A DNA stretch of 64,000 bases, taken from NCBI GenBank assembly GCA_015680905.1, contig CM027384.1:72387501-72451500 (forward strand). Direction: 5' to 3'. This document shows, piece after piece, positions 34,601 through 46,559 of this stretch. The number at the start of each line of letters is the position of its first letter. The stretch's first letter is position 1. A program made the position numbers and the translations under genes. The stretch comes from Coptis chinensis (lineage: Eukaryota; Streptophyta; Magnoliopsida; Ranunculales; Ranunculaceae). The notes beneath the pieces were generated by a model. The model was not told where the DNA came from and made no database searches. It saw nothing but the letters and a program-made list of their open reading frames with translations.

Positions 34601-36192
34601 AGGTTTTAGAAGATCCCAAGAAGATTCATCCGATTTTGTAACAGTTACGAAATCAGACCCAAAAAAAACTCGAGTGACTCCTGCAATTAGATGAAAATTT
34701 GAGTCAACCCAAATTTACAGATGCAATGATTTTTAACTTTCTCTCGTACGGATATCCAAGTTTTCTTTTTTAAGACAATGAGAAAATTTATTATAAGAAA
34801 CAAATATGTTTTCTTTTTTCATTTCCTTGTTTGGTAATGACAAAACATAATTAACAGATCAGGTACAACTGACATTTCAGCATGAATAATAATGAGATAT
34901 ATAAGGTCTTGGCATGTGAGAAAGATATATTCCCTTTTAAAGTCTAAAGTATAAGCCTTTTAGCGAGAGACACCTCTAAAGAACGTCATCTTCTTTCTTC
35001 ATTATCTCTGAAAAGCGTTATGACGAATATTTTGAGAAATATGTCTGTTAGAGTTCTAAGTGAGTCATTATGTTTCTATATTGTAAACCAACTATTTTTC
35101 TTATATAAAAAGTCTGAGAGAAGGCCGAAATTAAACTAAGGCCGTATCCTCTTTTTCACTCTTCTCTCCAAACTTTCTACTCCATTAACAACAATAAAAT
35201 TTTACTATGTCATTTTGCCAGTATTTCAATATATAAGATCTAAGAAAAGTGATATCCATAATATGAGGACAGCTCAGCCACCACTACTCCCTCTCAAAAC
35301 CCGTCTGACATTTGGAACCATAAAAGATGGAAACCATAGGTGAAAAGAATATGATTGTACTTCTTCAGCTACTGGAAAATAAATATAAAGTTTAAAAAAA
35401 AAAAAAATTATATATCATGCCAGATAGCGGCAAGAAGATAAAAAGCTAAGAAAAGCATACCATCAATGGCAAAGAGCACTTTTGCAAGAGGTGAGGTCAT
35501 TGCTGAACGGGCATTTGGGAAATCTGAACTCCCAACTTCCATGACTGGCTTTCCTGGGTGGAACATGAGAGATGAAGGATTCGGGGTGCTCTGAGTTTGG
35601 ATAAACATGCTCCTCTTTTGTCCTGTGCAATTAGCAGCAACGTAAGAATAGCCAGCTATTACGGTTTTCTCATATAAAAACCAGAAGGTAGTAACTTATA
35701 TATAGACCTTAAATCAAGGCATAAAAAAAACTTTACTGATAGAACTCTAGTCGTGCCTAAACAAGCATATACTAAACTTCTTAACTGGTCGAGAGGTACA
35801 CCTGAAGTTCACTGGGTTTGTGTTGTTTATATTACCTTAAAAAAGTAGGTGACAGATGAATAAAGATACATGATAATGTCATAAGTTGAGCTATGGTAAG
35901 CTTCTTGTCACGATAATGTCATAAGAAATGAAGCAAATTCACTAGTATATTCAGACAAAAAAGGTGATTAATCGAATAAAGCCCAAGAACGGAAACACAA
36001 AAACTAACCTCCGAAACCGCCCCATGGAGCAAAGGTGTTTTTATTTTGCAGAGAAAAACGGGTTGTTGCTGTTGAAAATGAAGAAGAAGAAGACGAAGGA
36101 CTGTAGTGGCCAAGACATTCTTCTTGTTTAAAAAGATTTAATCTTCTTCTTCCATAAAAGGCGCCAACGATTAATTTCGTGGACCTCTTCAT
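31634..36192 (-). CDS. Mitochondrial NFU4/NFU5-like iron-sulfur cluster protein
   Basis: Six exons, minus strand: 36192-36009, 35622-35461, 34680-34505, 33374-33271, 33162-33051, 31699-31634. They total 804 nt, 267 aa, all GT-AG and in phase. The ATG at 36192 is the first in the frame; the codon before it is GTG. The N-terminus (Arg/Ser-rich, acid-poor) looks like a mitochondrial presequence. The Nfu_N domain follows ([19 protein letters not shown]...), which in plants marks the mitochondrial NFU4/5 class. The C-terminal NifU domain ([17 protein letters not shown]) carries the cluster-binding C222-S-G-C225 pair. Such proteins pass 4Fe-4S clusters to targets such as lipoyl synthase. The tail ends in an acidic stretch. 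The coding sequence looks intact. Its start faces the FRS gene 548 bp away, so they share a promoter region. Confidence 0.94.
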
Positions 36193-36739
36193 CACCGTTT
36201 TCTTTCTTCAATTCTTCCAAAAAATATTTCTAGCTATTGCCAAATTTTCTGTTTTTAGTTTTCAGTTTTGACAGAGAGAGAGAGATGTTGTTTATAGGCA
36301 ACCTTATTTATAGAGTTGCACACCTGTACCGCCGATCTAAATAAATCATACGTGGCAACAATTTCACAGACTGTGTTTTCTTTTCACACGGAAATGGAAT
36401 TGCCCGCGCAACCAACTCGAGAGCGAGTGGTCCTACACTGACCCACTTATTTGACCTATTATTTCCATCTCCAGATCAGCGCCCACAATTTTTCGAATTT
36501 TTAGTTATAGAACTGGTCCGCGAAAATGAAAAATCTTTCCACTTCCCACGATTTTTCCCCTAAAAATAAGAAAGGAAACAAAGAGAAAAATTATGACCCT
36601 CTTTCTTCTCCGTCTCTTCTTCTTCTTCTTCTAAAAAAAAAAAAAACACAAACGACTTTATGTCAGAAATATAATCTCAAACTGCTCGTCATCATAACAG
36701 TAAGATAAATAATCCTAAACTTTTCTTGTTTTTTAAGGA
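36193..36739. promoter_or_regulatory. Divergent promoter region between NFU-like and FRS genes
   Basis: The 547-bp gap between opposed start codons holds (GA)n near 36272-36285, a (CTT)n run near 36602-36632 and an A tract. No TATA box is certain on either side. With the FRS gene broken, only the NFU side is expected to matter. Confidence 0.55.
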
Positions 36740-36774
36740 ATGGATGGATTTAGTCAAGATGAAAATGAGGATGT

Positions 36775-39700
36775 TGTAAAGGAGTGTTTTGGTTTTCCTT
36801 GAGGTTCGCGAAGAAAGAGGGAAGAGGGTTGAGATTATATGGAGGGACCAAGTTCGCTTGTGAGCGAGCTGCCTACGTATCCTCTTTTGGTTTTTCTCTT
36901 TTTGGGGGAGAGAGGAATCAGGTCCGACGTAGTTCAAATAGGTGGTATTTATAGGCTTAAGGAAATGTCAATCCGGGGGACACGTGTAAGGTGGAGATCG
37001 TGAATGAGTGTTATTTGGTTATATTATTAGTCATGTGTCGATTGGGAGTTGGCGTTGGTCGCCCTATTTCCGGTGGTGGGAAGTACAAGTAAGATTTTGG
37101 TAATGATTACCCCTGGTGGTGATCCTATCCGAGGCGCTCGTCTCGGCCGGCCGCTCGCATCGAGACATCTTTGAGACATCTTTGCTTCGAAGTCGGTTTT
37201 GGAGGTCGATGTCCCGAGTTCGCTTATTGTCACACCGCAATTTGTGTTCACAATTACGGAAAAACATTATTTGTTCCGACTCTTCGATCTCCGAGGTGCG
37301 ACGCGACTCTCAACTTCCAAAACCCATAAACAATTTTAAATATCGCGGATAATTAAAACCAATACAAATTTCAACTTAAACAAATGTCCTCTTCATTACA
37401 AAAATTTACAAATAAGATTAGGTTACAAATCTCTTTTCAATAACTCCTTATTTAAAAATTACAAATGAAGACAAATAAATGCTCCAAAAATCTATATCAC
37501 CTTTTAAGGAAAACAAAATACATCCCGAAACAATCTTAATATTAAACCATATCTGAAATCAACCTTCTTCAACACTAAACCTCAAAACTTATCAACTATG
37601 TTCATTGGATGAACACACCCGGATAAGCAAACATGCAAATCAAGATTATAAAAATGCTTTGGTGTGAGCCCTAAAATACAACATATAGTTATACCAATAT
37701 ATACACAAACCATAACGGGCGGTTAGTTCTCCACCGGTGCCTTTAACTTTCAACGACTAATACAACATCCTTAAGATAATAATAATCAGGCGGTGGTTCC
37801 TCCAATCGGAGGCGCTACTTCCCACTAACCACACAACAAACTATACACATCATAAATAAGGCATTTAGTTCCTCCACGAGGCTTTAGGTTATAACTAAAC
37901 TACTAACCGACAAACATATACCATAATTAGATTATTTCGGGCTTTCTTTGCGGTCCCTAAAATTCATTATCGATTCTATGTCTTTACCTAGTTTCTGGCT
38001 ACCACAATCGCTACCCAACGCCGAACATGTACATCCACATGCCTCCCCTTACATAATGAACCACTCCGGCGTAACCACCCCGGGCGGGATGCCGACACCG
38101 TAAATCCTCACACGGAAGCAATTATGTAAATCGCCGCCACTATTCGTAAGATAAAATATCAAGGGATCATCGTTCTATTTTGCGAACGGAATAATCCGAC
38201 CACTATTCGGGCTACGCCAGAGATTGGCCATTCAAATTTATGAAACGCCGGAAGGGTCACCGTTGAAGGCCATTCAGATTAACCGAAACGCCCAAAGGCG
38301 CCATTCGATTTAATCTGAACGCCGAGGAAGGGGCCAATCACATGAGTTATTGGTAGTCGGGTTAAGTAAAGATTTTCGTAGTAATTTATTCCGTAAATAC
38401 ATTAATGACTCATAAACATTTCTACTATATCAACGCGTGTCAATTACCTTATCGTGCAAAGCCATAATATCTAGAAACATCTCAATTATATCTCATAGTG
38501 GGCTTTCGTTCTTTTCACGTCAATATATTATCAGACTACACCACTTTGGCAAAAATATTCACCAATACTATATTAAGATCTCACATATAAAATAATGGAG
38601 TGTATATACATTTTCCAAGATATCAGATTAATATAAATATCCCAAAGATATTATCTCATGTCACAATGCTTCAACGTATCACATACATTTTTATTATAAC
38701 ATTATTAGGAATATAATATCTCCTAATATCTCAATATCGTCATCGTCAAAAATACACAACAACATCAAGGTCAAATCTTTCTTAGATAATGACCACCAAA
38801 TTATCAAGCTTCCACAAAGATTTTATTACTATATGTGTCCATATAATAATATCACATAAAAATTAAGAAGTCCACAATCAAAGCCCCCAATATATATACG
38901 CTTTTACACACTACTCACGCGTAAATCTAAATTAGATAATGGCCAATCAAACAAGTTATATAATATCGACAATATTTTATATAATCAAATATGTGAAAAT
39001 CTAGAAAAGTCGGTCAAAGTAAACGGTCAACGATCAAAGTCGGCGATCGAGGGTCAAAGGTCAACACATCATGGTAAGGGGTCAAACTCAACATGTGGAG
39101 TCAAAGTCAACATGTCGTGATGTCAAAGTCAAATCATCATATCATGGTCAAAGTCAAACCGTCGTTCCGGATTCGGATGAGGTCAGCCATGGATTAAATA
39201 GCTAAATAAAGGTGCATGGTCGTGCTCGTCACGTATCAAAGGTAATGGTTCGACCCAATCTAGTTCCCAACCTTAGAACCGAAAGTTTAAACATTGGAAA
39301 ACCCAAACAGATCTATTTTAAGTCCAATCGATTTCCGTTTTGCAAAGAAATATTAGAAGCGGGGAGATAATCGGGCCCAAAACTAATTGGAGAAGGCCTA
39401 AACAAAACTTAATTAAACTGGTCCAAAAAAATACAAAAGGGTTCGGCCCAAAATTAAAATGAAACCGGTCCATAGGCTAAGCCAAATTGGTCCAAAACTT
39501 AATATAAACCGAGCCCAACAACTTAAAATAGAATCCGGGCCCAAACAAAACAAGCTAGGGCCCAAGAACTTAAAACAGTTCGGCCCAAATGAACTAATTA
39601 GCTTTTGGCCCAAAGACTGAACTCGGCCCAAGCCCAAGTTCGGTCATCTTCTCCAACAGCAGCCACCAACCACCCAAAAATCCGGCCACCACAAACTCTT

Positions 39701-40776
39701 CTCCATCTTCCACTCCATCATATCGGTTTTAATCACAAACAAAAACCCTATAACTTTGTCAAACACAAAATCCCCTAATCATTCAATCCCGATTTTCCAT
39801 CCAAACTAGATCTACAATTTCGGCCACCATTAAAGCTTGCTTTCAAGCTTCCAGCCGACAGCCCCCCACCACTCTACAACACTCAATCAAACAACAACCA
39901 ACACAACATTCAAAAACACAACCCACACAGTTCAAACTACCAACAAAATCGCCCCACCCCAGTAGCTCAGTAATGGCGTTCGGCGCCATTGACGCCTCCC
40001 TCTACAGTTCAACCACCAAAACCACTACAACCCAATCGGCAGCCAACCAACAAATACCCCAACACTTCACCACCACCACCCCGCATCTTCAATCCTAACC
40101 ACATCAGTACGGTTTCAAAAACCCACCCCCAAAAGAGTTCAAACCAAAATATGGGACGATTTGTGGCTTGGGCTTGCGCTGCCTTACGGACCCAAACAAG
40201 GTTCGACAGTTCAACCTCACTTTCCGAGTTTTCGAGTTTTAACAACACGACAAATTCAACAGAGTTTTCAACAGACAGGACGACGCCGAATAAAGCCGAT
40301 ATAATGAGCGGTATATAAAAACGTAAACATTAAACAGTATACACTGATACACGAAAACCATAAATCCGGTGAAAAAGCAAAATAATTTACTCACCAATTA
40401 AAACCCGTCCGAATCCTCCGTGAGTCGAACCGGGTTGCTCCAACCTCTTTTCCTTTCCTCCATTTTTAATATATTATTTTTTGCGAACCCTATTTTACAG
40501 AAAATGTGTTTATATCTTGGGGTCAATAACACCATTTCGCCCAAAAACCGGGCCCATGTATCCCGTGTCCAATCCGACGAATTTTTAAATAAATAATTAA
40601 TTTAATTAATTAATAAATAGATAAAAGCGTATTTTAAAAATACGAGGTTACACTTATCTTTACGCGCATATGTGTGTTCACAAGGGAGCTACTCACTGGT
40701 CGGTCTTGGAGGTCGATGTCTTGAGTTCGCTTATGCTCCACGCGTAGATAACTTTATGAAGATATCACTCCCCTAA
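36775..40776 (-). repeat. Tat-2 3' LTR, split by the 3.4-kb element
   Basis: Parts 36775-37227 and 40658-40776 are collinear with the right LTR. The inner boundary is ragged: the expected CTACA reads CTAACCCC, so the edge is approximate. The LTR carries an internal direct repeat (TCTTGGAGGTCGATGT...GAGTTCGCTTAT), and the nested element landed in one copy of it. Confidence 0.8.
37228..40652. mobile_element. 3.4-kb TG...CA element (giant solo-LTR candidate), copy 2, inverted
   Basis: 3425 bp, TGTCACACCGCAATT...AATACGAGGTTACA, with an exact 5-bp duplication CTTAT (37223-37227, 40653-40657). It is the reverse complement of the copy at 15658-19042, with the same GC-rich repeat block (about 38215-38345) and the same GGAGGAACTA-type repeats on the other strand (37725-37890). 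Extensive substitutions and indels separate the two copies. Confidence 0.8.
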
Positions 40777-41317
40777 CCCCCTACCGGTAAGAGTGTTTTT
40801 GTCTTTTTAAACGTTCACCGAGAAAAAATGGAAGAACGTGTAGAACATTTGCGAAGCCGGTGGTGGTGGGACGATATTTAGGGACGAGCGCAACTTTTGA
40901 ATCATGTGGTAGGATGATTTGGCGGGAAAGGGAAATGCCGATCCATATGCACGCGACGTAATCGTATTTTGTTGAGGAGAAACGTGTCGCCAGTATTATA
41001 TAATGGATCTGGCGAAAAGACGATTACCTTGGAACACGCGTAATGCGGGCTAGAGCATAATCGTAATCATAACTTCTAGGTAATCGAAGCGGACGGTTTA
41101 TACAAAATAAAATTTGGGACATCAAAAGGGTAGCGTGTTTTCTTTCTTCTTCCGCGAAAACACAAGCTAGGGTTCCTCGGGTTAGTGTTTCTGGCTGGCA
41201 TTACCTTTCCATTTTCAATTTGCTTTCCTCTCATCGGTCGCGGCTTTGTTAAGTAAGTAGGTCATTGTAAGATTATAGGGTTTAAGCTTGAGTAATTGAT
41301 AGAAAAGACTCGTTATA
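40777..41317 (+). promoter_or_regulatory. Probable promoter and leader of the Tat-2 antisense gene
   Basis: Lies between the LTR edge and the first ATG of the antisense gene. Bases 41140-41317 look like a plant leader (CT-rich TTTTCTTTCTTCTTCCGCG and AAGCTAGGGTTCC). No TATA box can be fixed. Confidence 0.35.
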
Positions 41318-43680
41318 ATGTCTGATTCTGATGATACTCGATCGGAGGAGGTTCGGGAGATATCATTGAGTTGCGGAGAGTATGAGGATGAAGAAGCAGT
41401 GAGTGTTAGCGTTGAGGTTGAACTGGATGAGGAAGATAGGGTAGATGAGGGTAATACTCGATCTAGGTCAGAAGGTGGCATAGCCAGTACGTCAGGTCGA
41501 GGGGAGATGTCGTCATCATCAGCGATGTGCCCTTAGAAGTGTAAACCGTCAGGTCGCAAACTCGTTCCCGGCTGGAGGCAGACGTATGGGATTAATGTCC
41601 CCGACTTGGGAGATATAACGAATCAACGATTGAGTGAAAATGTTTGTAGTGAGGAGTACAACCCGAAATGGTGGAATAATAATCTGTGAGGGACAGCTAA
41701 GAGCGCATATGCAAATACCGTTCTTGAAAATGGTATGTGACTTCTTGGCCCATTGTTGGAAGTCTCCTTGTCGAGTTCATTGGTAACAACGGGCGATTGT
41801 TTAAGGTGTTTGACTGTTGAATGCGAAAGTGGGGAATCGACATAGGGTATCCGACATAGTGGAGCACTATGTGGTAAGGCGATCAGGAATTTGAACTTTA
41901 GCTTGCAAAACCATGACGACGTTCGGTTTGTGATGTGATCGATGGTGTAAGCAATGAGGCCTGGACAAAGAGACCGTTGTTGCTAGTTGGCAACTACTGT
42001 GTGAACGGGTGTAGATTGCAAACTAGGATTTGTAACATATCCGGTGGGTATAAATATTTTTCTGTTGTTGCTTTACTTAACGACTAATAGTTGTTCTAAC
42101 AGGCCTTTGTGTGGCTTTGACTGTAGAGTTTTCTGTGAAGAATCGATCTGATCGTGGGGAGATAGAGAGGTTCGCGCGGCTGACTCGTGTAGAAAAGCAA
42201 GCAAAGTTGCCTGAAGTTGCACACTTCTTTGTGGAGAAGGGTGGGCCTGCAATCCGGGAAAAAAGGAAGGCGCAAAAAGATCGAGCTCGAGGTCAGACAA
42301 GGGAAAAGGTGATGGAGACGCGAACAAGTGACTTAGTAACACGAGAAGAGAGGCAACGGGCGATGGGAGGCGACTTTGCTGAGGTGGTGCCTCGGGAGCC
42401 GGAGGATCGAGCTTCCATACGAAGGGGTTCGATCGATGCCCCGTGGAGTTAGAAACGGTGGTTTTCAACCCTCGTGCAAAGGAGCAGGTCGGAGAAGAGG
42501 CCCGCGATGATGTCGCTGAGCAAAAGACGTCCTCGAAGTTACAAAAGTAGCAGGCGCGACGCTCTTGGGAAAGCTCCAGTATGGCGGTTTCGATGGTGGC
42601 CCGGGGGTTATTGTTTCGCCCGGAGTGGGGCCGACTGAAAGCGAGTCATGGACTTGGCTACTTTGGGGCGTGGTCTAGTCGCCTTTGTCGGGTGTGAACC
42701 TAGTCCGGTGGGCGAAAGTTTAAAAGCTCCGCGTAAAGAAGTAAAGTGGAAAGGCTGTTGTGGTTGCTGACGAGCTAGAGGGACATTTTGTTTTTCTGGA
42801 TGAGCATGGGGCGCAACGAACTGTGAAGCCAAGTGATGGTAGCTTCAGATCGAGTAAGATATCGGGTTGCCTGTTAGAACAGATAGCTCTGGATGGCAAC
42901 CGCAAGGAGCTGGATGAGAAAGGGTTGGCTGATAACTTGAGACAAATGGAAATTGCGCAATGTTTGGTACGCGTGTCTATCTGTGTTTGATGTAACTGTT
43001 TATGTATACACGCTATTATTTTGTGGCTATTAACCATGCGTGTGTTTTTGCAGCTAGTAAGTGGGTTTCAAAATTGAAAGAGATTGCCCAGTTTGCGGAG
43101 GCAGATAGAGAAGCGGTGGTGAAGCTGTCTGATGAGCTGAAAAATGTCCAGGAGGCCTCGAAGATGGAACACGAGGAACTGGAAGATCTGAAGAAAGCTC
43201 ATCAAACCGAAGTCCGCCAAGATGCCGAAAGACACCTAAAGCGTAAGATCGGAGGCAAAACTCGAGGGAAATTTGAAGAGAACATCTTGGCAATTTGATC
43301 GTGAAAATTGGTAGGCTGAACGAGTATGCCTTACACTGCAAGAAGGTTGCTCAGGACGCTACCAAAGCCTATGACGTTCTGGATGCAGACTTTGTTGAAC
43401 TGGAGGCGGACTACAACGCTTTGAAGACAGATCATGCACATTTGCACATCTCACATCGGGTAGAACAGTCTTTGGGGGAGTAATTAGTGGCTCCCCGGCC
43501 GCCTTGAGAGGTCATGCCGAAGATTGCATTTTACCATGGCCCGATCTTCTTGGTCGATGTCTTGATGAGTTTAGACTTGGATGGAGTATCTATTATGGTG
43601 ATTGGGAGGGATGCTGAGATTGATGAATCGCTCATGCCTAGGGAACTAATTGTCGAGCCCAGAGATGGCGAGTTGTAAGT
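41318..43680 (+). pseudogene. Tat-2 antisense gene, copy a
   Basis: ATG 41318 starts an acidic Ser/Glu-rich segment (MSDSDDTRSEEVREISLS) to 41536. A degraded stretch follows to about 42100. After a CTAACAG acceptor comes a block aligned with Tat-1 (VEFSVKNRSDRGEIERF, KQAKLPEVAHFF) at 42111-42452. The block VKPSDGSFRS...IALDG is at 42800-42910, and coiled coils at 43040-43298 (KLSDELKNVQEASKMEHEEL) and 43310-43480 (DADFVELEADYNALKTDH). An acidic tail (ELIVEPRDGEL) ends at about 43678, before a likely polyadenylation stretch. Stops and frameshifts interrupt it. Conservation with Tat-1 indicates a protein once under selection; its role is unknown. Confidence 0.62.
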
Positions 43681-44518
43681 TTGTTATGTAATGCTGTCAG
43701 CTTATAAGCTGTGATACAATAAATTTGGTTTCTGGGGTAACCAGGCGCATTCGTCTTTTATTTGTATGTGCCGCAAAGATCGTGGAGTGATCTGGTACCC
43801 CGTTCTGTTTTGGGGCACTCCTGTGAGGACGAATATTGTTTAGTCGAGTTGGATTTCCTGAGTAGTCTCAGCAACCCGGCTAACTTACTATGGTTCCAAC
43901 TTGCTAGGATAGGTCGTTGTTTGCGTGTATGCCATGCTTGTTGTTTGTTCATCTATTAAGTGTGAATCGCTTGCTTGACCATAGTTGTGTCTGCGTATAA
44001 CAAAGCATGGCGGGTGCATTGCAGTAACCACTTCCCTGCCCATGACTGGTCAACTTGCATGAGCGCCTTGTTGTTAAATTGCTTGCAGCTGTAAGGTGTT
44101 GCTCATAACGAGTCCACCAGGTCGCTGGATCCTGGTTCATGAAGGAGGTCGAATCATGTTGTGTTTAGTGCCGCTAACGGCAGTGTTCCCTTGCGTGCGT
44201 GACACGTGGAGGGAGACGAGCGGTTCAAGGAACATAATGATGGCGGGCAGATGGCATTTGGCGTCTCAAGGTAATTATGAGGCGCTTAGTAAAAGACGTT
44301 TCCTATTGAATAAAACTGCTCATCGAATACCAACAAAGTATTTGCTCGTTTTCTTGCCTAAGCTTAAGTCTGCCTTCTCGCTTTGCTCTTTTGCTGTGCA
44401 TCACCGTCATTGCTGCTCGGTCAAGTACGTTCATTCTCCTCTGAGAGTGTTATTTCGTCGAGAAGAGTTTGGAATAAAACTGTAGCTCATGTGACAGTAC
44501 CTTTGTTTGCTAGGTTTT

Positions 44519-45520
44519 ATCATGGCAAGGTGTCGTCCATTCATGAGGGGAGAAGAAAGCATGAGAGAAACGTCTCCTCTGATAATGGAGAGGATGGAAT
44601 TTGAACCTCACGTGCATGGTGATCGCGGGGAAGAGGAAAGCCGCCGCTTAGAGAGGTGGTCGGTCATAAACGACCTAGGAGGGCTGGACGTCCAGCTTGC
44701 GGCATTGTGTTTAGGTCGCCGCAGCGGGTAGGCGACACTGATCGTCACGCTGCGGAGTGTAGCGACCTGAGGCAAGGTCACCTGATCGCCATTGAGAGTT
44801 CGTCCCGTATTTGTGGTGATGTGGGGAGCGAATTCTACTACATGGGGAAGACGGGGAAGAAGCGTATGGTGAAACGCTCAGACTGTAGTTTCCACTCGGC
44901 GCCCATAGCGACCAGCGTTCTGAAGGGGATCGTACTGGACGGTGATAAGGCAGAGGTGAAAGATGAGGGCATGGAGACGTTGCTGGGGACGATGGATATG
45001 GCCGCTTGTTTGGTAAGTTCAAGACACACTAGGTTGTTATGTTGGTTATCAAGGCAAACTGATTCTTTGACTTTGTTCGTGCAGTTTCTTGCAGGATATG
45101 ATAAGTTGAAAGAAGTTGTCCAAAACACCGCGACTGATGATAATAACCCCTCGCCGAGCTAGGCTAGGGTGTATCACGGGCTCGTGGAAGAGAAAGTCGG
45201 AAGTGATGACTACCAAGTACCAGAACATTATGGCTGAGAATGCTGTGTTAGTGACTGACGTGACGGAGCTAGAAAGGGAATTAGCTGTGGTGACTGCTTA
45301 TGCTAAGAAATGTCAGAAGGTGGGCCATGAAAGCCAAGAAGGCGATAACGAAGTATAGATCGCTTTTGCTGCTCTGGGCCGAAGTATGACACCTTGAAGA
45401 AAGCTACTGTAGGTGATGAACAAGGGCAGGGGATGCGTGTGATGTTGAGATCTGCCAAGCACACTGCTTCGACCAGCGCGGCACCAAAAGATAAGCATGT
45501 CGTCACTGAGATTTGATGAT
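44519..45520 (+). pseudogene. Tat-2 antisense gene, copy b (tandem duplicate of the distal part)
   Basis: The segment at 44823-45012 (GKKRMVKRSDCSFHS, GIVLDGDKAEVKDEG, DMAACLV) aligns with copy a (about 42770-42970) and with Tat-1 (about 20165-20040). A coiled-coil segment follows at 45190-45340 (NAVLVTDVTELERELAVVTA). Upstream, 44522-44731 starts with ATG (MARCRPFMRGEESMRE) and is basic, with no clear match. The copy has its own frameshifts, and its divergence from copy a shows the duplication is old. Confidence 0.55.
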
Positions 45521-45865
45521 GCGATCTACTTTTGTCTCTGTTAGCCAGAAATTGTAAGTGCTGTTTACATTTTCCTCTCTTATATGAGAGTTAACAATAG
45601 AGCTGTGTCTTCAGGCTTGCCTGAGCAGTTCGCCTTTTTTTATTCAGAGAACTGGTTTCCACGAAAGTGGCAGTTCGATACTTTGTTAATTTTTGTAATG
45701 AACACCGATCTGGATTTTCTGGGTAATCCCAGCAGATCGGTGGATGTAGTTGTTGTGACGAATGGTCATATAATGTTATTGGTTATGTTCCGCGTGCATG
45801 TTGCCGCGTACTTGTGTGTAACTAGCGTTCTACTTATGATTCTAGAAATAGGCATCCTGCCGTGT

Positions 45866-46370
45866 AGTCGATCCTAGAAATATAGGTCCTCGACATGACA
45901 GGAATTGGAGAGGCTATGTAGCCTGTGAGCTCCAGAGAGCGTTCTCGTTTAGTCGATCCTAGAAATATAGGTCCTCGATGTGACAAGAGTTGGAGAGGCT
46001 ATGTAGCCTGTGAGCTCCGGAGAGCTGTCTGCTCGCGGAGAGCGTTCTCGTTTAGTCGATCCTAGAAATATAGGTCCTCGACGTGACAAGAGTTGGAGAG
46101 GCTATGTAGCCTGTGAGCTCCGGAGAGAGTATTCGCTTTCGAGGAGAGGCGTTCTCGTTTAGTCGATCCTAAAAATATAGGTCCTCGACGTGACAAGAGT
46201 TGGAGAGGCTATGTAGCCCGTGAGCTCGGAGAGTCATGCATCGCTCAGCGGAGAAGCGTTCTCGTTTAGTCGATCCTAGAAATATAGGTCCTCGACGTGA
46301 CAAGAGTTGGAGAGGCTATGTAGCCTGTGAGCTCCGGAGAGCTGTCTGCTCGCGGAGAGCGTTCTCGTTT
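45866..46370. repeat. Five-unit tandem repeat (about 105 bp) in the Tat-2 spacer
   Basis: Units start at 45866, 45951, 46054, 46161 and 46268 with AGTCGATCCTA(G/A)AAATATAG and end with GCGTTCTCGTTT. Lengths are 85, 103, 107, 107 and 103 bp. Units 2 and 5 share the GCTGTCTGCTCGCGGAGAG insert. The array separates the 3' ends of pol (-) and the antisense gene (+), the same place as the Tat-1 repeats. Confidence 0.93.
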
Positions 46371-46559
46371 ATGAGAGCGTATGGCGCGTTAAGCATGTGA
46401 AAGCGGGGAAGTAGACTGGTCGTGTGTTGGATGCGAGGAGGACGTTTGGATGCCAGTAAATGGAATAGCTTATACTAGGTAACATAAAAAATAAAGCTGA
46501 AACTTATAGTGCTTAAAAAAAAAAACAGAATATACAACAACAAAGGTTTTATTGATAAA

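Noticed and set aside
42073-42468. 131-codon minus-strand frame in Tat-2
   Set aside because: Shadow of the conserved antisense block at 42111-42452; Pro/Ser/Leu-rich with no homologue in Tat-1.
45866-46370. CRISPR-like repeat pattern
   Set aside because: Units are ~105 bp, directly adjacent and without unique spacers; this is a tandem array in a plant retrotransposon.
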